Shown one piece after another: positions 15,971 to 25,600 of a stretch of DNA of 34,000 bases. The DNA is from Bryobacterales bacterium. GTDB taxonomy: Bacteria > Acidobacteriota > Terriglobia > Bryobacterales > Bryobacteraceae. Location of the stretch: the NCBI GenBank assembly GCA_003170295.1, contig PNAJ01000056.1, forward strand, positions 1 through 34,000, in the 5' to 3' direction. A model generated the notes under the pieces. The model made no database searches, had not been told where the DNA came from, and worked only from the letters and a program-made list of their open reading frames with translations. The number at the start of each line of letters is the position of its first letter. The first letter of the stretch is position 1. The position numbers and the translations under genes were made by a program.

Positions 15971-17404
15971 ATGGGGCTTTCCCAATCCTTCTTCGCCGAC
16001 CGGTTCGGTATTACTGAGCGCGACCTGGAGTCGTACCTGAGCGAAGCGCTCTCCGCGGGCGGCGAATATGCCGACCTTTATTTTGAATATCTGGCCACCA
16101 CCTCGATCGGTATCGACGAGGGGATCGTCAAGAGTGCGACCGAGGGCGTAAGTCTCGGCGTCGGCGTCCGCGTCATTGCAGGCGAGCGAACGGGCTACGC
16201 GTACAGCGACGACTTGAGTCCCGAGAAAATTCGCAAGGCGGCGCGCGTCGCGGCCCATATTGCGAAGGGCCCGGCGACCATCGTTAAAACTGGTTTCGAG
16301 GAATCCCGTCGGCACAACCTTTATCCGATGCTCTCCGCACCCCATGAAACCGGGCTCGCCGAACGCGTCGATTTAGTGAAGCGCGCAGATCTTGCCGCGC
16401 GTGCCTACGATGCGCGCGTGTTTCAGGTGCAGGCGACATACGCCGATAGCCTGCGAAACGTGCTTGTCGCGACGAGCGAAGGCCGGCTTAGTTTCGATCG
16501 TCAGCCGATGGCGCGGATGAGCGTGAGCGCGCTCGCCCGTCAAGGCGACGGGGCTCCGCAGCATGGACATTCGGGCGGCGGCGGTCGCGTCACGCTCGAT
16601 TTTTTTAACAACGAAAAGACGCCAGAGCATTTTGCGAAAGAGGCCGCGCGGCAGGCGATCGTGCAACTGGATGCCATTGATGCACCGGCGGGAGAAACGA
16701 CTGTGGTGTTGGGGCCTGGCTGGCCGGGAATTTTGCTGCACGAAGCGGTCGGGCATGGACTCGAAGCCGACTTCAATCGCAAAGGCGTCTCTGCATTCAG
16801 CGGCCGGATCGGTCAACTGGTGGCGAGTCCCCTTTGCACCGTGATTGACGATGGGACCATCGGCAGCCGGCGCGGATCTCTTAATGTGGATGACGAAGGC
16901 ATGCCGACGCAGAAAAACGTGCTGATTGAAAACGGAGTACTGCGCGGATATTTGCAGGACAAGTTGTCGAGCCGTCTGACCAACAACACGTCGACGGGTA
17001 GCGGCCGCCGCGAGAGCTATCAGCACATCCCCATGCCGCGCATGACGAATACTTACATGCTCGCGGGAGAAAGCGATCCCGAGGAAATTATCAAATCGGT
17101 GCAGAAAGGCCTGTACTGCGCGACCTTCGGCGGCGGCCAGGTCGATATCACCAGCGGCAATTTCGTCTTCTCGGCTACCGAGAGTTATCTGATCGAGAAC
17201 GGCAAGTTAACAAGGCCTGTGCGTGGCGCATCGCTGATCGGCAATGGACCGGAAGCGCTGAAGTACGTGAGCATGGTGGGTCGCGATCTGCAGCTCGACG
17301 AAGGCGTCGGAGTCTGCGGGAAAGAAGGGCAGAGCGTGCCGGTGGGCGTCGGCATTCCGACCGTGAAGATCGATCGCATGACCGTGGGTGGCACGGCCGC
17401 ATGA
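15971..17404 (+). CDS. tldD: Metalloprotease TldD
   Basis: TldD and TldE form a cytoplasmic Zn protease that trims unfolded peptides and matures some modified peptides (microcin B17 and CcdA in E. coli). The 477-residue product has the zinc motif HEAVGH at residues 257-262 followed by 'GLEADFNRKG'. N-terminal 'GGEYADLYFEYLATTSIGID' and later 'RMTNTYMLAGESDPEEII' and 'FCATFGGGQVDITSGNFVFS'-like sequence match the family. Note that the residue before ATFGGG in this protein is the Cys of 'YCATFGGGQVD'. It begins 16 bases after the PIN toxin stop and overlaps tldE (ATGA). Length (about 480) matches E. coli TldD. Confidence 0.96.
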   Translation: MGLSQSFFADRFGITERDLESYLSEALSAGGEYADLYFEYLATTSIGIDEGIVKSATEGVSLGVGVRVIAGERTGYAYSDDLSPEKIRKAARVAAHIAKGPATIVKTGFEESRRHNLYPMLSAPHETGLAERVDLVKRADLAARAYDARVFQVQATYADSLRNVLVATSEGRLSFDRQPMARMSVSALARQGDGAPQHGHSGGGGRVTLDFFNNEKTPEHFAKEAARQAIVQLDAIDAPAGETTVVLGPGWPGILLHEAVGHGLEADFNRKGVSAFSGRIGQLVASPLCTVIDDGTIGSRRGSLNVDDEGMPTQKNVLIENGVLRGYLQDKLSSRLTNNTSTGSGRRESYQHIPMPRMTNTYMLAGESDPEEIIKSVQKGLYCATFGGGQVDITSGNFVFSATESYLIENGKLTRPVRGASLIGNGPEALKYVSMVGRDLQLDEGVGVCGKEGQSVPVGVGIPTVKIDRMTVGGTAA

Positions 17405-18744
17405 GCGATCTCGAAACATTAGCCGCCGATGCAGTGAAGCGCGCGATGGACGCCGGCGCCACGGACGCCGAGTGCACCGTCATGGAAGGCGAGGAGTTTT
17501 CTGCTACCGTGCGAATGCGCGAAGTGGAGAGCCTTAAGGAAGCCGGCTCGCGCGCGGCGGGCATTCGCGTCCTCGTGGGACAAAACGGCGGGTCGTCCTA
17601 TACTTCGGATCTGACGCCCGAAGGAATCCGGACGATGGTGCGCGGGGCTCTCGATCTGGCGAAGATCACCAGTGAAGATCCCTTCGCGGGATTGCCGGAT
17701 ACCTCGGATTTAGGCGCGCGAAAAGAGGATCTCGCCCTCTATGACGACGCGATTGAGCACATGGAGACGGAATGGAAAATCGCGCAGGCGAAACGCGCCG
17801 AAGAGGTGGCCTTCGCGACCGATGCGCGGATTCAAAACTCCGAGGGCGCATCATTTGATTCGCATGTTGGCCGCCGCGTATTCGTGAACTCCCGGGGTTT
17901 TTCCGGCAGCTACCGTACCTCGAGTTGCGGACTCAGCGTGTCGCCGGTAGCCAAGCAGAATGGATCGATGGAGCGCGACTACTGGTACACCTCGGCGCGC
18001 GCGGCATCGAAGCTGGAAAGTCCCGAGGAGGTCGGACGGCGTGCCGCGGAGCGCGCGGTGCGGCGATTGAATCCTCGCAAAATTCCCACCCAGAAGGCTG
18101 CGGTGCTGTTCGAGCCGCGCACCGCGCGATTGTTGCTCGGCGATCTTTTTGACGCCGTGAACGGTGGAGCGATCTATCGCCACGCGTCGTTTCTCGTCGG
18201 CAAACTGGGCGAGAAAATCGCCGCGGAATCCTTGACCGTCATCGATGACGCGACGCTGCCAGGCCTGTTCGGCAGTTCGCCGTTTGACGATGAGGGCGTC
18301 CTGTGCCGCCGCACAGTGGTGATCGAAAAAGGCGTCCTCAAAAGCTATTTGTTGAACTCTTATTCGGCGCGCAAGCTCGGTTTGAAGACGACGGGCAACG
18401 CGTCGCGCGGCATTACCGGCAATGCCGGAGTCGGTCCCGGCAATTTTTTTATTGAGGCGGGAGAGCGGTCGCCGGAGTCTATCTTAAAGGGGCTGGGCGC
18501 TGGCTTGTATGTCACGGAATTGATCGGCGGGGAAGCCAACACCGTGACCGGCGACTATTCGTCGGGCGCGGCGGGCTTGTGGATTGAAAACGGCGAGTTG
18601 GCGTATCCTGTTTCGGAGATCACGATTGCGGGAAATATGAAGCAGATGTTGATGGACGTCGAGATCGCGTCAGATTTGGAGTTTCGCGGCTCGATCGCCT
18701 CGCCCACGCTGCTGATTCGGGAGATGACCATCAGTGGCCAGTGA
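17401..18744 (+). CDS. pmbA: TldE/PmbA, non-zinc partner of TldD
   Basis: This is a 447-residue paralogue of TldD without the HExxxH motif, as expected for TldE/PmbA, which forms the heterodimer with TldD. Recognisable segments: 'AGATDAECTVMEGEEFSATV' near the N-terminus, 'LPGLFGSSPFDDEGVLCRRT' in the middle and 'GNASRGITGNAGVGPGNFFI' then 'VTGDYSSGAAGLWIENGELA' towards the end. It overlaps tldD by four bases and the next gene by 11. The tldD-tldE pair is commonly adjacent in bacteria that have both. No modified-peptide gene (such as a bacteriocin precursor) is seen nearby. Confidence 0.95.
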   Translation: MSDLETLAADAVKRAMDAGATDAECTVMEGEEFSATVRMREVESLKEAGSRAAGIRVLVGQNGGSSYTSDLTPEGIRTMVRGALDLAKITSEDPFAGLPDTSDLGARKEDLALYDDAIEHMETEWKIAQAKRAEEVAFATDARIQNSEGASFDSHVGRRVFVNSRGFSGSYRTSSCGLSVSPVAKQNGSMERDYWYTSARAASKLESPEEVGRRAAERAVRRLNPRKIPTQKAAVLFEPRTARLLLGDLFDAVNGGAIYRHASFLVGKLGEKIAAESLTVIDDATLPGLFGSSPFDDEGVLCRRTVVIEKGVLKSYLLNSYSARKLGLKTTGNASRGITGNAGVGPGNFFIEAGERSPESILKGLGAGLYVTELIGGEANTVTGDYSSGAAGLWIENGELAYPVSEITIAGNMKQMLMDVEIASDLEFRGSIASPTLLIREMTISGQ

Positions 18745-19216
18745 GACTTTCTCGGCGGAGCAGAGGAAGAAACCGCGAATCGGCGTGCCGGTTTATGTTG
18801 CGGGTGCGCTCGCGTCGCTTGGGCTCGGAGTGTTTCTTTATCTGGAATACGTGGCGAAGCAAACTCCCGCGGACGCCCCGCTGACGCCCGAAGCCAAGGC
18901 GTACGTGAGCGACTTGAAGCTGAGCGATGTCGATATTATGGCGAGTAAAAGCTATCTCAACCAGATGATCGTCGAGATCAATGGGAAGATCGGCAACACC
19001 GGCGATCACGCGCTCGATACGGTGGAGATCTACTGCGTGTTCTACGATTCCTACGGCCAGATGGTGCTGCGCTCGCGCGTTCCGATCGTCAGCCCGCGCA
19101 CGGGCGGGCTAAAACAAGGGGAGACGAAAACGTTTCGGCTGCCATTCGACGAAATCCCCGATAGTTGGAACCAGGCGATGCCGTTGCTGGTGATCGCCGG
19201 CGTGAAATTCCTCTGA
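18734..19216 (+). CDS. Membrane-anchored hypothetical protein (FxLYD-like)
   Basis: This is a 160-residue protein with one membrane helix near the N-terminus (about 18-40, 'VYVAGALASLGLGVFLYLEY') and an outside-facing beta domain. 'GKIGNTGDHALDTVEIYCVF', 'YDSYGQMVLRSRVPIV' and 'GGLKQGETKTFRLPFDEIP' resemble the FxLYD / DUF3426 fold, in which a conserved N-x-G-x-x-x-L-x-x-V-x-V pattern precedes a conserved 'L-x-P-G-E'. The start is a GTG at 18734 that lies 11 bases inside pmbA. It overlaps the response regulator by one base. Function is unknown; its place in the tldDE operon suggests a related envelope role, but this is inference. Confidence 0.78.
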   Translation: MASETFSAEQRKKPRIGVPVYVAGALASLGLGVFLYLEYVAKQTPADAPLTPEAKAYVSDLKLSDVDIMASKSYLNQMIVEINGKIGNTGDHALDTVEIYCVFYDSYGQMVLRSRVPIVSPRTGGLKQGETKTFRLPFDEIPDSWNQAMPLLVIAGVKFL

Positions 19217-19563
19217 TGTCGCGCGTGCTGCTGGTGGACGATGACGCGGGCGCGCTCGCGATCCGGAAACTGGTTTTCGAGAGCAACGGGCATCAGGTTG
19301 TCGCGGCAGACAATGCCGGCTTCGCTCGCGAGCGATTCCACGCGGAGCCGCCGGAGAGCGTGATTCTGGACCTGCGGCTTCCCGATTTGGAAGACGGCCT
19401 GGCTCTGATTCGCGAATTTCGCGCCCTGTCGAGCCAAGTGAAAATCGTGGTGGTATCGGGCTGGTGCGCCGATCTCGATGGGCGAGCCGAGGGCGCGCTG
19501 GTGGACCTGATCTTGTCAAAGCCGGTCAGATCGGAAGTGCTGCTCGGCGCGATCCGAGTCTGA
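19216..19563 (+). CDS. Receiver-only response regulator
   Basis: This is a 115-residue CheY-like receiver with the acidic pocket D8-D9-D10 in 'RVLLVDDDAGALAIRKL', phosphoacceptor D52 in 'VILDLRLPDLED', switch Ser at about 81 and the conserved lysine K102 in 'LILSKPVRSE'. There is no output domain, so it must act by binding another protein. No histidine kinase is in the window. It overlaps the preceding membrane protein by one base (TGATG), which indicates co-translation with the tldDE group. The start at 19216 was preferred to the upstream in-frame ATG at 19165 because the beta-1 strand begins right here. Confidence 0.9.
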   Translation: MSRVLLVDDDAGALAIRKLVFESNGHQVVAADNAGFARERFHAEPPESVILDLRLPDLEDGLALIREFRALSSQVKIVVVSGWCADLDGRAEGALVDLILSKPVRSEVLLGAIRV

Positions 19564-19577
19564 TAGCATCGGCAGTG

Positions 19578-20846
19578 ATGCGCCTCCTCATTTTTCTTCT
19601 CACTCTTCCGTTGGTGGCCGAGTCGAGCTACACCTTTCGTGTCGCGACAACATCGGAAGTCGTCGCCGACCTCGAATTGAGTGGTGGCGACTGGAGCGTC
19701 GAGGGCAAGGAAGCGGCCCTTGCCGATGTAACGGTCGACGGCACCGCGGCTCAAAATGTGATGACCTACGCGGGCACGCGGCACGTGTATCCGATTTTTC
19801 TTGGCGTCCTGGCCGCGGGCGATCACAATCTCAACGTAAAACAGAACAAACAGTATGGCGCCACTGGGGCGACGCTCGAAGTGCACGGCGCGAAGTTTCG
19901 TGAGATCGCCCGCGATTCGAACTACTATCCGGTGCTCGCGTATACACCGGTCCTGTTTGCGCGTGCCAATACGGTGGGCAAGTTTACCGACGTGCCGATG
20001 ATCGTCTATGTGGAGCGGCTCGTCGAAAACGGCGAACCCCTGCTATCGTACACGGTCATATTTTCCAATGAAGACGGCGGCACGTCTACCCGAGCGCTGA
20101 TGGCGCGATGGGGCCGCACCACCGATGTCGAGTACGTCTACAAGGCGTTCTTAAATCCCGACGGAACGCTGAAGCGCGCGACAATGCAGGGACGCGGCCA
20201 TCAGGAGGTCGAGTTCAACGGTCAGCGCGAGGGCGCGCACCCTCTGATGATTCCGGTGACCGACAACAATATGGTATCCGGCGAAGCGACCTCCGCCATC
20301 CGTTATCAGATCGCGCCGGTCGAGATCGATTTGACGCATCATTCGCGCGAGTTGATCATCGATCAAAATCCGCTTGCCTATCGCGTGATGTCACAGGAAT
20401 TGCTGCGCGAAGGAAAGCTGCGCCCGTTCGGCGTCGTCGACGGCAACAAGATCAGCGACCCGCGAAATTATCTCTACATTGAAGCGAAAATCGTGAATCA
20501 GCAGTCAGCCGTGGCCGCGATGGTCCGTCTAAAGGGAGAGAGTCAGTGGCGCACGTCGAATCTTGGTCATGAGGAATATTCGATGGAGCGCAGCGGATGG
20601 GTGCGGACGACCGTCGAGCTACCCCCAGCGACGCGTGCCGATGATCTTGATGAGATCGGGTTCCTCTGCGTCGTGGTGCGCACGAAAGATGGCATCCCGA
20701 CGGCAGGCACGTGCCGGGTTGACGAGCTGAGCAAGACATTCAAGATCGATGCGAACTATGTTCCCCTGCCGTCGGTCTTCAGCCATTCCGGTCCGGCTGA
20801 GATTCCGTCTGGACAGATGATTAGCTGGAAGCTCGGCGCCCGTTGA
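19578..20846 (+). CDS. Conserved secreted protein of unknown function
   Basis: This is a 422-residue exported protein. The ATG at 19578 gives a 15-residue signal peptide (MRLLIFLLTLPLVAES), whereas the open frame before it (from 19464) is a shadow of the response regulator. The mature protein is beta-rich: 'YTFRVATTSEVVADLELSGG', 'GDHNLNVKQNKQYG' and 'PVLAYTPVLFARANTVG'. No membrane helix, CxxCH or known catalytic motif is seen. It may form a periplasmic or surface beta-sandwich. The start lies 14 bases after the regulator stop, and TAGCAT is 8 bases upstream. The last 26 bases overlap the end of the aldolase gene on the other strand. Confidence 0.7.
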   Translation: MRLLIFLLTLPLVAESSYTFRVATTSEVVADLELSGGDWSVEGKEAALADVTVDGTAAQNVMTYAGTRHVYPIFLGVLAAGDHNLNVKQNKQYGATGATLEVHGAKFREIARDSNYYPVLAYTPVLFARANTVGKFTDVPMIVYVERLVENGEPLLSYTVIFSNEDGGTSTRALMARWGRTTDVEYVYKAFLNPDGTLKRATMQGRGHQEVEFNGQREGAHPLMIPVTDNNMVSGEATSAIRYQIAPVEIDLTHHSRELIIDQNPLAYRVMSQELLREGKLRPFGVVDGNKISDPRNYLYIEAKIVNQQSAVAAMVRLKGESQWRTSNLGHEEYSMERSGWVRTTVELPPATRADDLDEIGFLCVVVRTKDGIPTAGTCRVDELSKTFKIDANYVPLPSVFSHSGPAEIPSGQMISWKLGAR

Positions 20847-22047
20847 GAATCTTCACGAACGATGCGGAGCGCAATTCTTCGAGTGTCAGACCGGTAAGCT
20901 GGGGTGCGTCGGCTTCCGGAATCGCACCGCAGTTGATCGCGCGCAAAAAGTAATTCAGCAAACCTTGGCCGGTAGCCGCGTCATCGAATACATCGCCGAC
21001 CAATGTTGCTTGCGCGGCTTTTGATATAAAATTGCGCAACCGCTCCGATGCCGCATCGAGCCCTTCGAGAAAGAACGAATATACAGCCGCGTAGCGCGTC
21101 GGCAGTTGCGCCGGATGCAGATCCCATCCCTGATAAAACGCGTTGTCGAGCGAATGGCGGATGTGATCGTAATGTAATTTCCATGCGCGATGAACCACTG
21201 TTCGGTTCCCCACCGGCATGATGTTTGTCGCGCCGTCGGAAAGCCACAATCCGGTTCCCGCGAGCGAAGCCTGCATCATCGAACGCGCGAAATCGCATGC
21301 TGGATGCAGCATGTGCTGATGCGCGGCCGTGATTCCGAGGCTCGCGGTGTAATCGTAGGTCCCGAAATGCGCGGCGACGCAGCGGCCTTGCGCGGCCGCG
21401 ACCAGCTTCGGCAGCATGAAAATCGACTGCGGAGTCTCGACCATCATTTCCATTTTGACGCCGCTGCCAAGTTGATCGAGAACGTCGACGAGCGCTGAAA
21501 CTTGCTCGGGCACGGTGATCTTCGGCATCATGATCACGAAGTTGTCGGGAACACGCGAGCCGAGCCCGTTCAAAAAACGCGACAGCGTCCGAACGCTCCG
21601 CACCTTCAATTCTTCGCTGAAACACTTGATGCGGATACCGAGAAATGGCGGCAGCGTGCCGCCCGCGAGCCCTTTCAAGACTTCTTCAGCCGCGGAATCG
21701 GCGGTCGCATCCTCCTCCGCATCGGGACGATTTCCGTAGCCGTCTTCGAAATCGATCCTGAAATCCTCCACGGGTTCGCGGCGAAGTTTTTCGACGACCC
21801 GCGCGTACACCGTGTCCGCAAGATGATTCGGAATGCCGATCGCCAACGCGAGAGTGAAGGCATCTGGAGCGAACTCGGTCAGCGCCCGCTCCGCGATCGA
21901 GCCCATTTTCCGGCAAAGATCGGCCTTAAACAAATGTGCGCCGCCGTAAAGAGTGTGCACCGGCTGACGCCGTCCGGAATCGCCGGGATAGCGCCGCGAG
22001 AAGTCGCGATTCGCCAGCGTTAGCGAATCGGGCAAAGTCGGTGTCAT
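20821..22047 (-). CDS. HpcH/HpaI aldolase / citrate-lyase-like protein (DUF6986 type)
   Basis: This is a 408-residue soluble enzyme of the phosphoenolpyruvate/pyruvate TIM-barrel superfamily. Segments: 'RRQPVHTLYGGAHLFKADLC' near the N-terminus, then 'VEDFRIDFEDGYGNRPDAEE' (about 92-111), where the E-D-G-Y pair probably provides Mg2+ ligands, 'FLGIRIKCF' and 'KMEMMVETPQSIFMLPKL' with the ETP motif. These are characteristic of aldolase/citrate-lyase-like proteins near purine-breakdown genes in other bacteria (family recall, not searched). The natural substrate is unknown. It lies downstream of the deaminase with a palindromic repeat in the 90-base gap. ATG 22047 follows GGGGG at close spacing. 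Confidence 0.8.
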   Translation of the reverse strand: MTPTLPDSLTLANRDFSRRYPGDSGRRQPVHTLYGGAHLFKADLCRKMGSIAERALTEFAPDAFTLALAIGIPNHLADTVYARVVEKLRREPVEDFRIDFEDGYGNRPDAEEDATADSAAEEVLKGLAGGTLPPFLGIRIKCFSEELKVRSVRTLSRFLNGLGSRVPDNFVIMMPKITVPEQVSALVDVLDQLGSGVKMEMMVETPQSIFMLPKLVAAAQGRCVAAHFGTYDYTASLGITAAHQHMLHPACDFARSMMQASLAGTGLWLSDGATNIMPVGNRTVVHRAWKLHYDHIRHSLDNAFYQGWDLHPAQLPTRYAAVYSFFLEGLDAASERLRNFISKAAQATLVGDVFDDAATGQGLLNYFLRAINCGAIPEADAPQLTGLTLEELRSASFVKILNGRRASS

Positions 22048-22084
22048 GAACCCCCTTTCGTTTCCTTTATCGAATCTTCTCTTC

Positions 22085-22130
22085 TTGTGGGGCGGCCACT
22101 ATTGGCGGCAGCCGCCATTCAGGCGGCTCT
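22085..22130. repeat. Palindromic element, copy A
   Basis: The sequence TTGTGGGGCGGCC (22085-22097) leads into a palindrome GGCGGC-A-GCCGCC (22104-22116). AGCCGCC (22110-22116) can also pair with GGCGGCT (22122-22128) over a five-base loop. The same leader and stem, with a few changes, recur at 29606-29653 and 29832-29880. It lies in the gap between the deaminase and the aldolase genes. It may act as an mRNA hairpin there. Confidence 0.7.
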
Positions 22131-22136
22131 TCTTCG

Positions 22137-22601
22137 TTAATACTCCACTCGGTCCTGTTTTTCCGCCCACGCGCGAAAACACGCAAGCGATTCATCCCGC
22201 ATAATTTCGAGGAACGGAATCTTCCGGCTTTCGCGCGGCAGCGCAAGCTGCTGGTAGATGAACGCGTCGTCAAAGCCCGCCGCCGCCGCGTCCGCCGCCA
22301 ACGAGCCGAAGTAAACGCGCGCCGGTCGAGCCCAATAAATCGCGCCGAGACACATCGGGCAGGGCTCACACGTAGTATAGAGATCGCACCCGTCGAGTTG
22401 AAATGCCCTGAGCGCCGTGCAAGCCGCGCGGATCGCGACTACCTCGGCATGTGCGGTCGGATCGTTCGAGGACGTGACGCGATTCGTCCCTTCCGCCACA
22501 ATGCGACCGTCCTTCACAACCACAGCCGCGAACGGTCCGCCGCCAGTGCGTACGTTCTCAATAGCGAGATCGATGGCTCGCGCCATGAACGGATTGTTCA
22601 C
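22137..22601 (-). CDS. Cytidine/guanine deaminase-family enzyme
   Basis: This is a 154-residue zinc deaminase. The signature is complete: H51-A-E53 in 'PTAHAEVVAIRAAC', then P80-C81-P-M-C84 in 'TTCEPCPMCLGAIYWAR'. Its closest family is the small guanine-deaminase (B. subtilis GuaD) / tRNA-adenosine-deaminase-like group; the C-terminal 'FDDAFIYQQLALP' resembles GuaD. It would convert guanine to xanthine and ammonia, but substrate choice is inferred. The start is a GTG at 22601 (an ATG at 22586 is a possible alternative). It starts 10 bases after the TonB receptor stop, so the two genes probably share a transcript. Confidence 0.85.
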   Translation of the reverse strand: MNNPFMARAIDLAIENVRTGGGPFAAVVVKDGRIVAEGTNRVTSSNDPTAHAEVVAIRAACTALRAFQLDGCDLYTTCEPCPMCLGAIYWARPARVYFGSLAADAAAAGFDDAFIYQQLALPRESRKIPFLEIMRDESLACFRAWAEKQDRVEY

Positions 22602-22611
22602 CCTCTCCAGT

Positions 22612-25600
22612 CTAAAACAGGAACTTCAGCGCGAGCTGTGTACGCCGCGGATCTTGCGCTGAAGTGATCTGTCCGAACGTCGAGGATCCCACGAAATTAT
22701 CGGGCAGATTGAAATTCGTTCGGTTGAGCAGATTGAAAAACTCCGCGCGGAACTGGACTTTCAGCCGCTCCGTCGCGCGCGTATTCTTGACGATGGAAAC
22801 GTTCACTGTGGCGAGTCCCGGTCCGTCGAGAATATTCCGCCCCGCATTTCCGAACGTGCCGTACGGCGCGACTGCGAATGCCGAGGTATTGAACCATTCC
22901 TGCGCGCTGGGGTTCGCGATATGAGGATTGCCCACGATGTCGGGCCGGTTGTTCGCGCCGTATCCTAGATTGCTAAATCCCGTGTTCGAATTGTCGTTGT
23001 TCGAGAGCAGCACCACGGTGAACGGCGCACCCGTCTGGAACGTCAGCACTCCAAAACTCTGCCACCCGCCGAGCCAGCGGTGACCCGTTGCTATAGGCAG
23101 ATCGTAAGCGTAGCTCAGCGTCAAGCGCTGGCGAATATCGAAGTCGGAACGGCCGCGCTCTGCGCTCAGGTTGTAACTATTTTGCGGAAAATTCGGATCT
23201 CCCGTGGTCGTGAAAAACCCGGAAGCGTCGTCAATCGATTTTGCGTAGGTGTATGAAGCCAGCGCGGAGAGCCCCTTCGACAGACGCTGCTCGAGCTTCG
23301 CCTGCAAACTGTGATACACGGAGTTGCCCTGTGATTCGACGATATCGACGTCGGAGAAATAAGGATTCGGACGCAGATTGTTAGGATTCGTCGACGGATG
23401 CGCCTGGTTGATATCACGCGAATCGATCAGCCGCGTGCCTTTCGATCCCACGTAAGCGATCTCCGCCACCCGCGATTTGCCGAGCTGCCGCTGAATGCCA
23501 AAATTCCACTGCTGGATATACGGCGTGCGCAGCCCGCGCTCGAATGCCGTGGCCGACGCTGGATACGGATAGGGAAAATTGCTAGGGAAAGGATTCGAGA
23601 GCGACAAATTGTAGAGGCTCTGAATCGGATAGTAAACGTTCAGATTGTAATAGGGCGCGCTGAAGTACAACCCCTCGCCAATCGCCAGCGACGATTGATC
23701 GTAGTGAATACCGTACGCCGCGCGAATCACCGTATTGCCATGCCCGCCCGGCGACCACGCCAGCCCAATCTGCGGCGCGAAGTTATTCAAATCGGAGTTG
23801 TAACCGGAACGCGGGAATCCATTCGCACCCACCGGGACCAGCGTGCCCTTCGAAGGATCGTAAACATTGGCGCGATTCGTCGCATCGACACCCGGCGAAT
23901 TATATTCATAACGTAGACCGAGCGTCACCGTCAGATCCGGCCGTAATCGCCACGTGTCGTGGACGAAGAAATCTAGGCTGTGCGTACGCAGGTGCTCCGG
24001 ATTGTTCATCGTCGCGCCGCCCGATTCCGTGGGTGCACCCAGCAGCAGCTCTTCCAGAGCATTGCCGAGCAGGAATCCGGTGAAATTGATGAAGCCGCGC
24101 GACTGCACATCGCGATAGGCGTTCTGTTGCAAAAGTCGCGAGTCGAATCCAAACTTCACCAGGTGCCGCCCGTGGCTCCACGTCGCGTTGTCGCCGATCT
24201 GATAGGTGTTCGTCGTGCCATGCTCGGGGCTAGTGTACTCGTCGCCCAGCGGCGAATAACCGTTGACCGAAATCAGGCTCAAACCCCAGTCGCGCGGATT
24301 GGTCGAGAGTTCCGCGAGGCCCACCGCATGATTGACGCTCGTCCCCTGGTTCTGTTGATAGTCTCCATTCGACACGCGATTGAAGCCGATCCGCACTTCA
24401 TTGATCAGCGACGGCGTGAACGTATGTGTTTCGCCGAGCGATGTATTCTGCGAGCGGCTCGGAATCGTGAGGCCATAGTTCGGAACCGCTGAATAGCCCA
24501 CTCCGCCGAACGGATCGAAGAAACGATCGTTCACAAAACTGTATCGAAAAAAAAGACTGTCGGCGTGCGTAAGCATATGATCGACGCGAACATCGAAGTG
24601 ATTCTGATTGTCGAATTGCGATGGCGAAGACACGAAATTAGCGCCCGCGGCGTTGCGATTCGGCAGAGGATAAAGCGCCGCGATCGCGAGCCCAATGGGA
24701 TTCAAATAATAGCTCGGCAGTATACCGCCGGGGATGGGTTTGCCGCTGAGCGGATCGATCGCGGGCGCTGCGGACTTCGAAAAATTGCCAACCCGCTCGA
24801 GCGCAGTCGGGACATTGGTCACCAGCGTTTCTCCGGCCGCCAAGCGCGTGCCCTCATAATCCGCGAAAAAGAATGTGCGATTCTTCTTGATCGGACCGCC
24901 CAGCGTGGCGCCGAACTGATTACGCTGATACTTGGGCGCCGGCTGATCGGACGGTGCGAAGTAATTCTTTTCGTCCATCGCACCGTTGCGGAAAAACTCG
25001 TACACTGTGCCGTGAAGCTGATTGCCTCCGCTGCGCGTGACGACGTTGATCTGCCCTCCGGCATTTCGCCCGAAGCTCGTGTCGTAGGTCGACGTCGCCA
25101 CTTCAAACTCGCGAATCGCATCGACAGGCGATGTAACGCTGATGCCATTCAATTTCGGATCGCCATTGTACGCGCCATCGAGCAGAAAATTATTGCTGTC
25201 CTCGCGCGCCCCGTTGACGTTGATCGTGAACGCTCCGCGCACCGACCCAGCCGATCCCCGCGCCGGAGGAACGACACCCGGCAGCAGCAAACTCAGTTCA
25301 TAAAAATTTCGCCCATCAAGCGGCAGCCCGACCACCATGCGATTCTCGATGACGCCGCCCAGCGCCGAAGAGTCCTGGCGAATCAGCGGGGGGACAGCAG
25401 TAACGGAGACCGCGTCGATGATCGTCGTACTTTCAGCATGGAGCCGTATCTCTAGACGGATTTCCTGATCTATCTCGAGCGCCACCCTCGGGGCTTCCTG
25501 ATCAAACCCCTTCGCGCTCGCCTCCACGCGATATGTTCCGGGCATCAGAGCCGCGACCGTGAACTCGCCGCGCGAATCTGTTGTGATCGCCCGCTTCTCG

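Noticed and set aside
24565..25455. 296-codon plus-strand frame inside the TonB receptor gene
   Set aside because: It is antisense to a confident barrel/plug gene, Arg-rich, and has no family signature.
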